Of a stretch of DNA of 64,000 nt, positions 11,150-22,839 are shown one piece after another. The DNA is taken from assembly GCF_032062135.1 (NCBI RefSeq), contig NC_092862.1:68928881-68992880 (forward strand), given 5' to 3'. The notes beneath the pieces are model-generated. The model saw only the letters and a program-made list of their open reading frames with translations. It did not search any database and was not told the DNA's origin. Within the stretch, counting starts at the first letter, position 1. Every line of letters begins with the position of its first letter. A program made the translations under genes and the position numbers. Origin of the DNA: Pyxicephalus adspersus. Lineage: Eukaryota > Chordata > Amphibia > Anura > Pyxicephalidae.

Positions 11150-12115
11150 ATGATTGTTAATACAGATGTCTCTACACATCATTATTGCCTTAAGAACTGC
11201 CATAATAAAAAAAGGAAGGAGAAGAATGTAGAAAGTGTATTAACCAAATCAGATATCACATTTTTTGACTCACTGTTCTGATCTAATCTGTTGAAAATAT
11301 ATCTGCATTGTTTGTTCTAAGGAGTATAATGATTATATATGCTTTTGAGTTTATTTTTAAATACATTTTTGTCAACCAGAACATTTCTCGTAATGCAATT
11401 GTACTAAAAACATTGCATTCTTAAGGCTTGCCACATGCAGGCAGCTAACTGAGAAGCTAGCATATTTTATGTAATGTTTTCCGATTTTTAAAAATGTAAC
11501 TTAATATGCAATTTATACATAATGTAATCATTCATATTCATGGCCAACTGTCATTCGTATTATACCCATTTTGATTTCAACCTGGCTGTGCCAGATTGCA
11601 TATATCTAATGTAGCTTGTGTATGATCATCTTTCCAGTAACTCAGTGACTTATTTGATGAACTCTTTATATGCAGTTCCACATGGCCTTCCTATCCCAGT
11701 CTTCATCCTTTGGACTGGGTTATAAATTGATATATTACTTCTAGTTGCTGTTTGCTATGCAAAGCAATCATAATACACTTGCAAATTAGACACATACAAG
11801 ATCCTTTTATAGTCCAGTTGCTTGTTATTAGGTATTATATCTAGACCAAAAAACAAGAATTCGATATATTGCAGCTTACCAGCCCTTATATGTGGTAGCT
11901 ATTATTTCTTTTACCTAGATACATTTTCTGCAAGGACAGAATAAAATCATGTTGTGTACAGAGGATGACCAGATGAAAATAATATTACAATTTAGAAAAT
12001 AAAATCAAAAAGGTCTATTATATTGAAGGGCTTGAACACTTCAAAAAATTACATTTTCGTTTTTGTGATTTGTATTTAGATACACTTAAACTTTGTATCA
12101 TTCTCCAACACCACC
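11150..12115. other. Unannotated stretch
   Basis: AT-rich; no gene, RNA or repeat recognised. Confidence 0.5.
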
Positions 12116-12119
12116 TTTA

Positions 12120-12416
12120 GGGCTTGTTTAGACCTACGGTAAAAAATTGCGGGTATTACTGTTCTGGATGCCTAACATGCACAACTAGTCATCCAGGATA
12201 GTTTTCAGGCAAAAATGTCTCCATTTTTCAGGCACTTGCAAATGCTAATACAGGCATTTGCAACTGCCTGTATAGATGTTTTTTTTAACCTTGTTGAAAA
12301 AACAAAAGTCAGGGCACTAGGCATTGAAAACCTAAAAACGTCTGTACAAGCCTTTTTAGGTGCTTTAAAGCACTTACCATTTAAGTCAATGGAAGTGGCA
12401 GAGGTGGAACAGCCCC
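12120..12416. repeat. Candidate inverted-repeat MITE
   Basis: The left end, 'gggcttgtttagacctac', is an imperfect inverted match to the right end, 'ggcagaggtggaacagcccc'. The interior has diverged palindromic pieces ('caggcatttgcaactgcctg') and no coding sequence; opposing small frames (12205-12496) are by-products. No clear target duplication. Superfamily unknown. Confidence 0.45.
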
Positions 12417-12499
12417 TGCACAATGCATTGAGCATTTATTTGAAAAGGGGAGCAACCTCTAAAGAGTTATGCAATTCACATAACCAACAAAACTAGGCA

Positions 12500-15090
12500 C
12501 GGTTTGGGTAGATCAAAGGGAAGCAAAAGTAAAACAGAAAATACATATTTCAAGAAAACTGGTTTTGTGAATAGTAATCACAAGGGTAAGTACATTTTTT
12601 GAGCAGCAATGCAAATCTCACTTTAAACAGTATTTCAGCTCAACACTGGTGACATTTCAAATCCATCCTGCAGCCTCCCGGGGAACTTGAAAATACTTTG
12701 AAAGTGAAATTTATGCAACTAGCCTGTCATATTTGCAGATAATACCATGTAAACATTTTGCTGTCCTTTAAAAGGATCAAATACAACAGACCAGTACAAA
12801 AAATAATACCATAGTAGAGCACATCAAACACTTAAGCATGGACGGCACACTATAAGTGTGTAGCAAAAGATTAGGGTGTGAGAAAAATGTCTTGTATTCA
12901 TACAATGATATGGTCAGATAGAAAAAGCAGACCATGCAAGTGTCAGAAAAACAAACATAGAAAAGCGAAGAGAATTCAACCCCACTTGATCAATGTTAGT
13001 AAAGAATTTGTAGAAATGATATAAACAAATATCTACATATTTATAAATATATTGATCTTATTCTGTATGCCTTTTTGATCACCTTGTTTGTTTTGTCTTC
13101 TTTGTTTTTAACCTTTTTTATATTTACATAGAAAAATATTATTTTGCTAAACCATAATGTTTTTTTTTTCACAACCATGTTCCCTCAATACAAAATAGGC
13201 TTGATAGCAAAATCATTGTGCTTTTTATGTTGAAATTGCTAATTTTTTTACCATACATATGCCTACTTTTCCAAATGAATTACACAAATTAAAGAGGATT
13301 GAAAGGTGCAATCACTTGATACAATATTATTTTATCTCTGGTCTTAGACTCTGCCATGTCAGAATATAAGCCGATATCCAAATCTCAGAGGACAACCTAT
13401 ACTACATGCCTACATTCCAGTAGCATTATCTATCAGCTTTATACCCCTCTAAACTTCATGGGTTTTGGGAAGGGATCTCATTTTTAGATAGCTTTATTAA
13501 ATTTTAGCGCTCCTAGTTAAGGATTTGTGGTCAATTTCTGAAATATGACGTGAGAATAAGGTCTTTGTGATAATGCACCAACATGGAGGTGATTTTTTAG
13601 ATGGTTGTTAGATGATGGTTGGATGTTGGTGTGTGCTGCATTGAGTTTCATGGATTTTCTCTGGAGTAGCTGGATAGCCTGTGGTCTTAGAATTTTATGC
13701 TTTATTTTTATTGTTACCTTCCCTTGCCTGAAAGGGGATTACATTTCATGTAATGGCTTTGCATGTGAGAGGCACACTCTGGAACTTGCACATTACCTAA
13801 TAAACAGGAGGAGTATTAGGGTGGCCATTGAAAAGTTTTCAACTAACAAAGGTATATAATTCATATATTTCTGCCATAGGATTGAAACTCCTACAAGGGT
13901 GAGTCTCTTTAGAAAAAAGTGGTTAATGCCACTGGACATAAGCGGCTTATTAGGCTCAAATGTCTGAATACTAGTATCATTAAGATGCTGACCCCATCGT
14001 AGCTGATTTTGTTATGGTGCTGTACATTTTGTTTTGGTGTTGCTATTTTGTTGCATTTGAATTGTGATTTTACATGTATCATGTTGCTGCCATAGTAGGT
14101 CTTGATTTTTTTTACTTATTGCTAAATAAACTTTTTGGATATTTTATGAATATTCCTTTGTCAGACGACTCTCTGATTTTCAGGTCCCTGCTTTTCTTTT
14201 TTACATGGGTATACTATTTGTAAACTCTTTTTCATGATTGTATTTTATGTGGCTATTGTATTTTATGTGGTTAGGTTCTCCTAGCACCATCCTTCCAAAC
14301 CACAAATATTTTTGCCCATTTTGCATTGCCCTCCCAGCTGTGTTTACCAGACCTGGGTTGGTATAGCCCTATAAAATAAATTAAATATAACAGTTTTGTG
14401 AATATGTAAATAAAATGCCAAAAAAAATGTATTATTATAAACGATGATATTTTAATTTAAGACCGTATTTTCATTATTAAATGAACTCCGTTATCTTTAC
14501 ACATATTATCTTTTTATGCAGGCCTGATATTTGGGTAGCATCATCAGGGGCTTTCCTAGTCTGTCCTATAGTGATCCCTGTATGGCTTTTGCATGGTTGT
14601 TGCTCTCTGATTGGAGCATTGCTTTGCCCTCTTATTGATTTCCTTTACTGCCTTTTCCCTCTTTTTTGTATTTGTATAGAAATGAAGCTCAAAAACATTT
14701 CTGTCTTCTCCAGGTGTATACAGTTTGAAAATGGCTGATGTGATATATGTATTAGGGGTTCCAAATGGATCAATATTCAGGACTGATTCGGATAAATGGT
14801 TAAGTTTAAAAAGAAAAAGTGACAGATTTATACTGTACATTGATATCAAGGTGAAAGAGAGAACCAAAGAAGATCCATGCACAACTAAATTTTAAGGAGT
14901 TTGGCAGGATTGGTGGACTAGGGTACATCAACATTCCAGCTTTTTTTCTTGAAAAAAATATAGTATTTTGGGGCTGTTACTCATGCTGGTCAAGCCATTA
15001 TTTTGTTTCTTTTTAACCTGGTCACGTACCAAGTAAGGTTAGGCAGAACTTTTATTTACATTTACTGATGTAAAGCCCTCGCCCCTTTCA
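12500..15090. other. Unannotated stretch
   Basis: About 2.6 kb with no supported gene. The frames at 13605-13859, 14481-14738 and 14556-14882 show no domain, and the last two overlap on opposite strands. The sequence is AT-rich with scattered T runs. Confidence 0.45.
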
Positions 15091-15299
15091 CACACTAAGC
15101 TCAGGAAGTTTTGTGCTATCTTCACACTTTTCAGAAGAACAGGGCATGTGGCCTTCTTTTTTCTGAGTTCTTTACATCACCTGAACCTGCACTGCGCCAG
15201 CACAAGATCTGATGTCCTTCTGCAAATGTGAAAAAAAAGTGACAATCTCACTATGCATGAATAAGATCAGACACCTTATTGTTTTATAGGAAAGCCTTC

Positions 15300-15570
15300 T
15301 AATGATTCATGCTTACTCTTGAACATGGACAGAAGGAGAAGCCCGCAGCCTCCTGGGGTACATGACAAAAACATCCCAGGAAGCTGCAGATTTCCCCTTT
15401 AGTTTTCACCGTTGTAGAAATTAACGACAGAAAGGGAGGTGATCTCCCCGAAAAAATAAAAAATGTAAAAAGTATTAAAAATAATAACAAAACCAAAATT
15501 TTTCATTATATAAAAGCAAAAGCCAGCATTTTATATAATGTTCAAATTGTAATGATATGCCCACTTTGAA
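15300..15570. repeat. Dispersed repeat, CTTAAAG-ended family (copy A)
   Basis: Shares with 50281-50724 the order 'acagaaggag', 'agcctcctgggg', 'tcccaggaagct', a block near 'gacagaaagggagg', and a right end ('atgcccactttgaa' here, 'aggtccactttaag' there). The common order shows both are copies of one repeat. The left boundary is not clear. The small minus-strand frame at 15299-15496 is an artefact of it. Confidence 0.55.
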
Positions 15571-15574
15571 ACCA

Positions 15575-16205
15575 TGCTGGTTTAAAATGCCATGTCCCTA
15601 AACCTGCTACTTGAAAGATTTTTGTCACTTTTAAACAGGAATTGATAAACCCCTTGAGAATCGAACTTATGCAGATTCGCCCACCCCTATTCATCACTTA
15701 TGGAAACTGAGAACAAAATACTGTTTAATCTACATTCACAAGTGATAAGTAATTTGTATGAAAAAAAAAATATAAGCATTGTTCCTAGCTTGAGAAATAC
15801 CTCTTACTGTGATTCCCCATATTTCTGCAATTGGAACACTTGTTAGTTTACTTAGAAACAATGTTTTGAAAACAACTTTAAAATATAATTATCTCCCTAA
15901 TGTAATGAATGTTTCTTAAGTCAACTACTTTACTCCTTTAATCTCTCTAGAAAAACATGAAACGCATTTGTATGATCACAGGGTATGAATTGGAAAAATA
16001 AAATAGTTAGCAAAACACAGGGATTGTTCACTATGAAAAAAACAGGAAAACCTAATCACCACCCCTATTATATTTTTCATTTATATTTCATAAAAGCTTT
16101 ATAGCAGCAGATGTGTTGGTGGTTATTTCTTTAACAATAAATTAATTCCAAATCAAATGTTAAATTTTTAATAGCATATTTTCACTTCAAATGATACTCA
16201 ATATT
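15575..16205. other. Unannotated stretch
   Basis: AT-rich sequence up to the TA microsatellite; nothing recognised. Confidence 0.5.
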
Positions 16206-16208
16206 GTA

Positions 16209-16211
<3 letters not shown>

Positions 16212-16242
<31 letters not shown>
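16212..16242. repeat. (TA)n microsatellite
   Basis: About 30 bp of alternating TA inside non-coding DNA. It accounts for the Ile/Tyr runs in the small frames around it. Confidence 0.95.
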
Positions 16243-16245
<3 letters not shown>

Positions 16246-16667
16246 TACAGCAAAGTGACCAGGCAAACATTGGAGCCTCGATCAAACAGTGTCTACAAAA
16301 CAGAATTATATACATGCATAAAACAGGGAAAATGCATCTTTTCAACATTTTTGTCAGGAGAAAAATTGATAGATATAATGACACCAATAATGGAATAAAA
16401 ATCTGGCCTCCGAATCTATTTCTTACAGATATTACTTAATTTGGATAGCTACCCACCAGTCTCTTACACATTGTGCATGAATTTTTTGACTATTTATCCA
16501 TGTAGAGTCCTTCATTTGTTATTTGTGGGTTTCTTTGCATGAGCTGACCATTTAAAGTCTCTCTGCAACATTTCTATTGGATTTAAACCAGGGATTATGC
16601 TAGTCCAGTCCATATCACTCCATATTATTATTTATCAATTGCTTGGTGACCCGACATTTTCATTAAT

Positions 16668-16845
16668 ATATTTCATTATTAATATTATCTTGTATTTATA
16701 TAGCACTGAAATATTACGCAGCGCTTACTCATGTTACTAGCTGTCCCTCAACGCGGCTCACAATCTAATGTTCCTACCATAGTCATATGTCTTTATCCCA
16801 GTCTAAGGTCAATTTGGGAGGAAGCCAATTACCCTAACTGATTGC
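16668..16845 (-). repeat. L2-like/SINE 3' tail copy
   Basis: Plus-strand 'gtatttatatagcactgaaa' and 'attacgcagcgcttactc' match the tail of the repeats at 639 and 3788. This copy continues further into the element: 'cacaatctaatgttcctacc', then 'agtctaaggtcaatttggga' and 'aagccaattaccctaactg'. That internal part matches the type of sequence seen in sense orientation at 38060-38260. Minus-strand orientation; no coding capacity. Confidence 0.6.
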
Positions 16846-16849
16846 CTTT

Positions 16850-19465
16850 ATCTTTATTATAATGAAAAATTTATAGTTGACCTAATCAATTGAAGCTGCC
16901 CAGACCCTGAAGTAGCATGACAACACAAATATTAACATTTTTACCACCTTGCCTTATAGGGTATAGGTTATTCTTTTTAAATATTTGTAGCAAAATTGTC
17001 TACTGTGACTATAGTCTAAATAAGTCTATATATAAGTCTATAGTCTAAAGTCTAAGGTGGCCTAAAGTCTATATCTTTTATTTATCATTCCGCAGGATAT
17101 TGTAACAATAGGTCTGGTCTTTAATGTCTATATGATCAATGGAAAAGTAAAGTCTTGCTGTAATGTTTTTTTAGGACAAGGAACACTTTCTATGCAGGTT
17201 AAACTGAAACAATCTCTTGACGTCTAAATATATATGAATACAATTTGACATTAATTGTTTTAAGGGCCGCAGATCCTGCAATGAACGTCTGGGGTTTTGG
17301 AAATCTTTATGTATTAAATAACCCAAAGTGATCTTGCAGTGTGTTTCCCTGGTTGGAAAGCCCTGGACATATTAAAGGTTGTTTAAATTTTTTTACACTT
17401 AAACATTATTATCCTTATGGCGGTTTTATTTTTTTCAATTATTTGACAATCCACAATCTAAGGGTCCTAGCAAACTGACACCACACATCTGTACCAAAAA
17501 GAACACCAGACTCTAGATATTTGAGGAATAAATAAGCCAGTTTTACTTGAATACTGCCCACAGAGGTTCTAAACACTGACATCTAATCGGGAACACCTAA
17601 TAATAATTTGGGGGATTCAAAGTGGCAGAAAATGTAGGAATTTAGGAGCTTTGGTGAATTTAAAAAAACGGAAAGGTTTAAAGAAAATGGTTTAAGTTAC
17701 AACTATATTAATTTCTCATGGACAGAACAGAAGTTACATTTGATGATTTTCTTATCTGGTATCTTGTTTTACATTGCAACATGCTAAAATCCCAGAATAC
17801 TTTCATTTATGGAGAAAACCTGCACCAGTATCACACAACCCAGGACAGAGATTACCATGAGATAGTCATTTCACTACCTAAATTATGTACATATTTAACA
17901 CATACATAGGAGAAAGTGGAAGACTATTACCTTCATTCAAAGAAAAGTCACAGCATCTGACTATACTGCATGTTCATCTCAATTCATTGGTTTTGGAAAA
18001 ACAAAACTTGTGTCTATACTTTTTGTGCTAAAACAAAATTATACTGCTCAAAATCTAACCCAAATTAAGAAATTCTAAGGTCCCAATGAGCTTTTTGCCA
18101 CACTGTAAAGTATGGATATTTGCACATTTAGCTAGCAAAGCAGTTCTTTCCAGTCCTAGAATTTTAGCATCACTAGAATCAGTCCACTTGTGTCTTTGCC
18201 TCTTGATCGGCCAGGAAGACATAATTCTTATACAGGAGTTACAATCTCCTAGAATAGAATCATGATTCCTGCAGATAGGCATTCCTTATGATGCAGCCTA
18301 TATAAAGGAGTTCCACAAAATTGGTGCTAAATTATTCTAAAGCCAGTGGCAGAGACAATGCACTATCTCTGTTACACGCACAATAAAGACTCCTCAACGT
18401 CCACTTTCCTCGGTCATGGATTAGTCTGTTCTGGGGGAAGTCTGGATAATGATACAGCTAATAATACAGTGCTACCCTATAATTTTACTGATCAGTGCTT
18501 GGTAATTTAGTAAGTTTTCTGGTCAGAGATAGCAAAGAGATTTGAATTAGCCTACACATGACTTGCAGCAACTTTGTTTAAAAGTATTTTGAACTGTGAA
18601 TGTTGGTCAAATCTTGCTGATCCCTAATAAAGCTTTGTACAGACTCTGGCACTTAAAAGCAACCTCACAGCAGCCAATAATGTAAGGGAGACCCCACAGA
18701 AAAGGGGTTAGGCTGTCGGAAATGACCCTCTGTCCCAACAAGGGTCTGGTTTATCCAAATGAAAGGAGCTTTACACTTTTTCCTACCATGTTACTTTAGC
18801 AAAGTTAATTTTTACTACAATCACTAAGCTAAGCAAATGTTCCCTTGCCATTTGATAATTCACTTTGCTGAGTGAACAGTCTAAACTCCATCAGTAAATC
18901 AGCTGTCTGCAAACTGCTTTAACAGATGTGTGCCAAAAACCCTGAAATTGTGACAGCACACCTCAGTTCTGGTGGCTTTCAAAATGGCAGATTTGCTGAC
19001 TGCAGATCATAGAAGCACAAACATAGAACTTTATCAGCAAAATGCAGTTAGTGATATCATTATCTGGGAACAGGGACAGGGTGCAGAAACTTTTTAGGCA
19101 GGCTAACAAGTCTAAAAAAAATTAAATAAATAATAAAAATAATGTTTTGAGTGTTAGCCTAGGCTTATGGGGCCTAGTAGAAAATCATGTTGCAATGAGA
19201 ATCATCACCTTTGGTTTCATATATATTGTTGTAAATATAGCATGTGTTTTCTCAGGTTAGTTATATATGTAGCTTTTTATATTAAGATACTGAGATATAT
19301 TAAGATACAGTGTTATAAAAATAAAAATGACTGGTGTTCAGACAGTATACTGTAATTTGTTGGTACTGGCTCCTGTGTTCCATTTAACTGTACTTGCAAT
19401 TCACTGCTCTTTATTTATCAGTTATTTACATAGGTCTTAGCACCACTGAGGGCATTCTTCATTTT
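16850..19465. other. Unannotated stretch
   Basis: No gene recognised. A degenerate short tandem based on 'agtctaa' occurs near 17010-17075. The frames at 17718-17909 and 18055-18282 (minus) have no recognisable domain. Confidence 0.45.
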
Positions 19466-19470
19466 TCTCT

Positions 19471-19526
19471 CTTGTCTTTTCTGATTAGGTACTGCCAAAG
19501 TACTGCAATCAATCAGAAAAGACAAG
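19471..19526. repeat. Perfect 16-bp-stem hairpin
   Basis: 'cttgtcttttctgatt' (19471-19486) is followed after a 24-nt loop by its exact reverse complement (19511-19526). The stem does not extend further. No terminal-repeat element is evident around it, so it may be a tiny MITE core or a transcribed hairpin. Confidence 0.8.
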
Positions 19527-19529
19527 GCT

Positions 19530-20450
19530 TTCTTTCCTACTAGCGGCTATGATTTAAAGCTTTAAATGGGGCTAATTTGCTAACCTCAGGCAAACCTTTC
19601 CTGGCGACTGACCAAATTTTAAAAATTCTAGCTGTGCCAGTAAATTTCTGTACTGTTGGCAAAATACCCAGAGTTAATGTACATTTCAGCTGTCGTTTTA
19701 TTGTAGTGACAGAAACTGTTTAAGATAATTATATCAAACACAGTTTGATTCTTACAGGTGAAATATTATCTGTATGATCACATTACATATTAAAAATGAT
19801 GCAGGGAAGCATAAATTTCAGCAATAAATTCTACCGTTTGTCATAAGCAATACATTTTGTTCTTACTCATAGTAAAAGTGCTAGTCAAAGTAAAATCAGC
19901 CTTTATACATAGAAGACAGAAAAATGGTAAAGTCAATATCTGTAAGATTGCTCTGCTTCCTTCTGTTTTGCTTGTCTTTCGTGAGTATGTTTGCATATAT
20001 ATACATACACACATAAACACTCAAATATAAATAGCAAATAGTATAAGCAAATATGTGTATCATTTAATGAAAAGAGACATTTACGAAGTATACTGGATTC
20101 TGTATAACCCCATTATAACATTTAATGTTCTTTCTGGGTCGCATGCGTATGTTAGCTTTGCTCAAACACATCAATGCTGAATTGATTTTTTTCCCTATTT
20201 TATGGGATTATTTTATTTTGACGTGTGTATTTGCTGGTTTCTTTGAAATTCATTTAAATTACAAATTGCTAGTTTTTCCATGTAATCAATATTTTTCTAA
20301 ATGGCAAAAAAACATATTATTGAAGTCGAAGTGCATGTTTTTAGTGCAATATTTATTTGACTAAATACCTATTTCTCTGATTTTAGTGGAGTTTTAGCAT
20401 GGACTGCTATGATAGAGATACTAGCTGCACAGAAAAACAAATAACAGTAT
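19530..20450. other. Unannotated stretch
   Basis: AT-rich non-coding sequence. The 79-codon frame at 20125-20364 is hydrophobic but matches nothing I know. Confidence 0.5.
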
Positions 20451-20456
20451 AAACCT

Positions 20457-20743
20457 TAGGCTAGAATCAGACCCGTCTCATGATTAAGCAATCTTGTAAA
20501 TTCCTGGCTGCTGGCACCTTACCAGCCTGTTGATCACCCCAGTTCACTTAAAGAAACAATGACTGCAGTTTTGACAGCAGGCAGCAATCCATGGTACTGT
20601 ATTGCTCACTGACACCCTATTCATGTCTATGGGGCTACTGTAGGTAGAAACTACTTGTAGCATATTCTTAGAGGCAGTGGTTCACTGGCATGAGTAAACA
20701 GTAACCACAATGCAATCTCATTGCCAGTCTGACCATAGCCTTA
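20457..20743. repeat. Candidate inverted-repeat MITE
   Basis: The left end, 'taggctagaatcagacc', is an imperfect inverted match to the right end, 'agtctgaccatagcctta'. The interior is ~290 bp, non-coding and less AT-rich than the flanks. No confident target duplication; superfamily uncertain. Confidence 0.5.
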
Positions 20744-20749
20744 AACATC

Positions 20750-21550
20750 TAAATAATCACAGGTACTGGGTCCTTTTACTAGTTTATTAATATCATATTT
20801 ATGTATTTGAGTGGAATTTTTTCTATAACTGTCCTCAAATAATGACGTGCATAGATTTTCTTTGCAGCATGCTTTACATGTGGCTCAATTTGAATATCTA
20901 ATTGAAAATGTTTTACATTTCAAACCCAAAGAAACAGTCTTTAAATTTGTATTTTAACTTCGGGGCTCCTACACCAACAGAGTTTGGCTGTGTTGGGCAA
21001 CAGTGCCCAATGCAATCTCAGTGCAAGGACTTATCAAAAACTATTGCTGTCTAATGGTGTAGCTGTTTGGATTTGGGATGAAAAAAATATTCTCCAACAT
21101 TCAGTAAAGCTATATTAGAACCAAGCAAAAAGCATGTTCGAGTACATGAAACCTTTACCCTTATGGTAACTAATGTCGTAAATAGCAGCTGTTAGTCTGA
21201 TGCAAAGGGAAACCCTTAAACAATGCTGCAAAGATTCTATTTTTCATGTTGTTTTGTGAAAACAAGTTTGGTGAAATATCTTGCTCATTTCTACTTACCA
21301 CCTTCTAACCGCAGCACTAAGAACAAAATCTCCGCACATGATTTTCTGTCTGTACCTTCTACTCCACAATTTTGGTAATTTTAAAAATATGTTTGTTACA
21401 AATTAACATTTATTTTCACATGCATTTACTTTCTTTGACTTTTTTTGCAATGTTACATAAAACAAGAGAGAAGCACATTCAACCACCTGGAATCAAAATT
21501 GAGGATTTCTGGAAGGGTATCAAAGCTGAATAAATAATTGTATATATTTG
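20750..21550. other. Unannotated stretch
   Basis: No gene or repeat recognised. Confidence 0.5.
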
Positions 21551-21552
21551 TT

Positions 21553-22073
21553 ATTACTAGTGTTGATGTTCGAATTCGGGTTGTCCCTATATTCAACCCG
21601 AATATGGCTGTCCACATTCGGGTAGAACCGACCCGAAAACCATGGGATTCAACAGCAAATATTCGGGAGGAAAAAACAAAAAATTTTTTTTTTTCTTAAA
21701 TTATTTATTTCATATCTGTTTTTTATTTTAAACTTGCTTTTTTTATTTTTTACAGGTTATCCGACAATGACATTATGAATCATAATGTCATTGTGGGATT
21801 CCTGGACCGTGGGAACTGTGCGGTCACAGCTAATTGAAAGCAGGTGCCTTCAATTAGCTGTAACTGCAGGCAATACCAGGGCAATAGAGGTTGAATGAAG
21901 ATACTATCTCCATTCATTACCTCTACTGCTCTGTGATCGGCTCAGAAATAGGAAACCCTGATGACAGCTCAAGCATCATCAGGGTTTCCCTTTCCTCAGA
22001 GCTGTCAGCATAGTAAAGCTCCGCTGATTGCTCTGCTCCCTGAGTTGCTGAGGAAAGGGAAATCCTGATGATG
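21553..22073. repeat. Palindromic repeat: 'ttactagtgttg' start followed by a chain of hairpins
   Basis: Begins 'ttactagtgttgatgttcga', sharing its first 12 nt with another repeat at 63627. A block rich in 'ttcgggt'/'acccgaa' motifs (21570-21670) comes next, then hairpins in series. The stems are 14-bp perfect arms at 21764-21777/21781-21794, 13-bp perfect arms at 21826-21838/21849-21861, imperfect arms at 21881-21900/21911-21929, and 14-bp perfect arms at 21951-21964/21976-21989. A longer pair, 21974-21999/22048-22073, is 26 nt with one mismatch. No coding capacity; the minus-strand frame at 21923-22213 is a by-product. Confidence 0.75.
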
Positions 22074-22168
22074 CGATCGGTGCTGTACGATCGTTCGTAG
22101 ATATCGTGCAGGATCGTTCGTCGTTGGTTTTCCAACGATAATAATTGGAAGTGTGTACGTAGCTTTAG
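22074..22168. repeat. Right half of a GTACACAC-ended MITE
   Basis: Ends 'gtgtgtacgtagctttag', the inverted form of the left end at 63917. Just inside it 'gttggttttccaac' forms a small palindrome, and 'gatcgttcgt' strings recur. The left half is missing or replaced by the hairpin repeat before it. Related elements lie at 35396-35590, 37685-38013 and 63917 to the window end. Confidence 0.6.
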
Positions 22169-22439
22169 CAAATAAGAACACATAAATTTGGCTGTAAAAG
22201 ATTTGGTAAACATGAAAAAATAAACATTTATAGATACTTATGTAATGTTAATGAAATGTGATATATCGTATTTACCCTAATGTACTAAGTTAACTTGATA
22301 ATAAACTTGGATAATTATTGTACTGCTAATGTTATGTACACAGTTGCATATGATGTGTTTTGTCAAATAATGTCAGATACGTCTACAATACAAATATTAT
22401 TTAAAAAATATGTATGTCTATTGCTTCATCGTGGTCTTG

Positions 22440-22633
22440 CTTAAAGCTGGGTGGGGAGCATGCAAGGAGTTTGGGCAGTGCAAGAGGACTGCTGGTGATA
22501 TAGGAAGGTTAGGATGGAATGGCAACATCTACAGTGCCACATGGGTGCTTTTAGCATTATGTCTTTTTTTAGTTTTCATGAATTCATGCTGACACAGCCA
22601 ACACTGCTTTAGGAAGTTTAGGTCCGCTTTAAG
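22440..22633. repeat. Short CTTAAAG-ended inverted-repeat element
   Basis: The left end 'cttaaagctggg' and right end 'ggtccgctttaag' are inverted with a few mismatches, over ~194 bp. The right end resembles that of the repeat finishing at 50724. The frame inside (22410-22592) crosses the boundary and is not a gene. Confidence 0.45.
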
Positions 22634-22799
22634 AAAAAGGGTTCGCAATTGCATATTGATACATATGTAATAAAAATAAACATGCTGTAGATATTAAATG
22701 TTAAATATTAAAAGTCCTCTTAACAAATTTCATGCCATAGAATCCAAAGTGGGTTGTAGTTTTTGACTTTAAAATCCTGACATGTATGAGCATTCAATA

Positions 22800-22830
22800 G
22801 GGGCAGTATAGTCTAGCGGTTAGCTAAGAT
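22800..22830 (+). repeat. tRNA-like SINE head fragment
   Basis: 'gtatagtctagcggttagct' resembles the A-box region at the start of tRNA-derived SINEs. Only ~30 bp are present and no B box follows. A minor, uncertain call. Confidence 0.3.
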
Positions 22831-22839
22831 CAAATTGTT

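Noticed and set aside
10879..11281. Open frames on both strands (up to 105 codons)
   Set aside because: They lie in the GC-rich hAT MITE, run past its ends or overlap in antisense, and show no domain.
22800..22830. Possible tRNA gene start
   Set aside because: Only an A-box-like string is present; no B box or cloverleaf follows, so at most a SINE head fragment.
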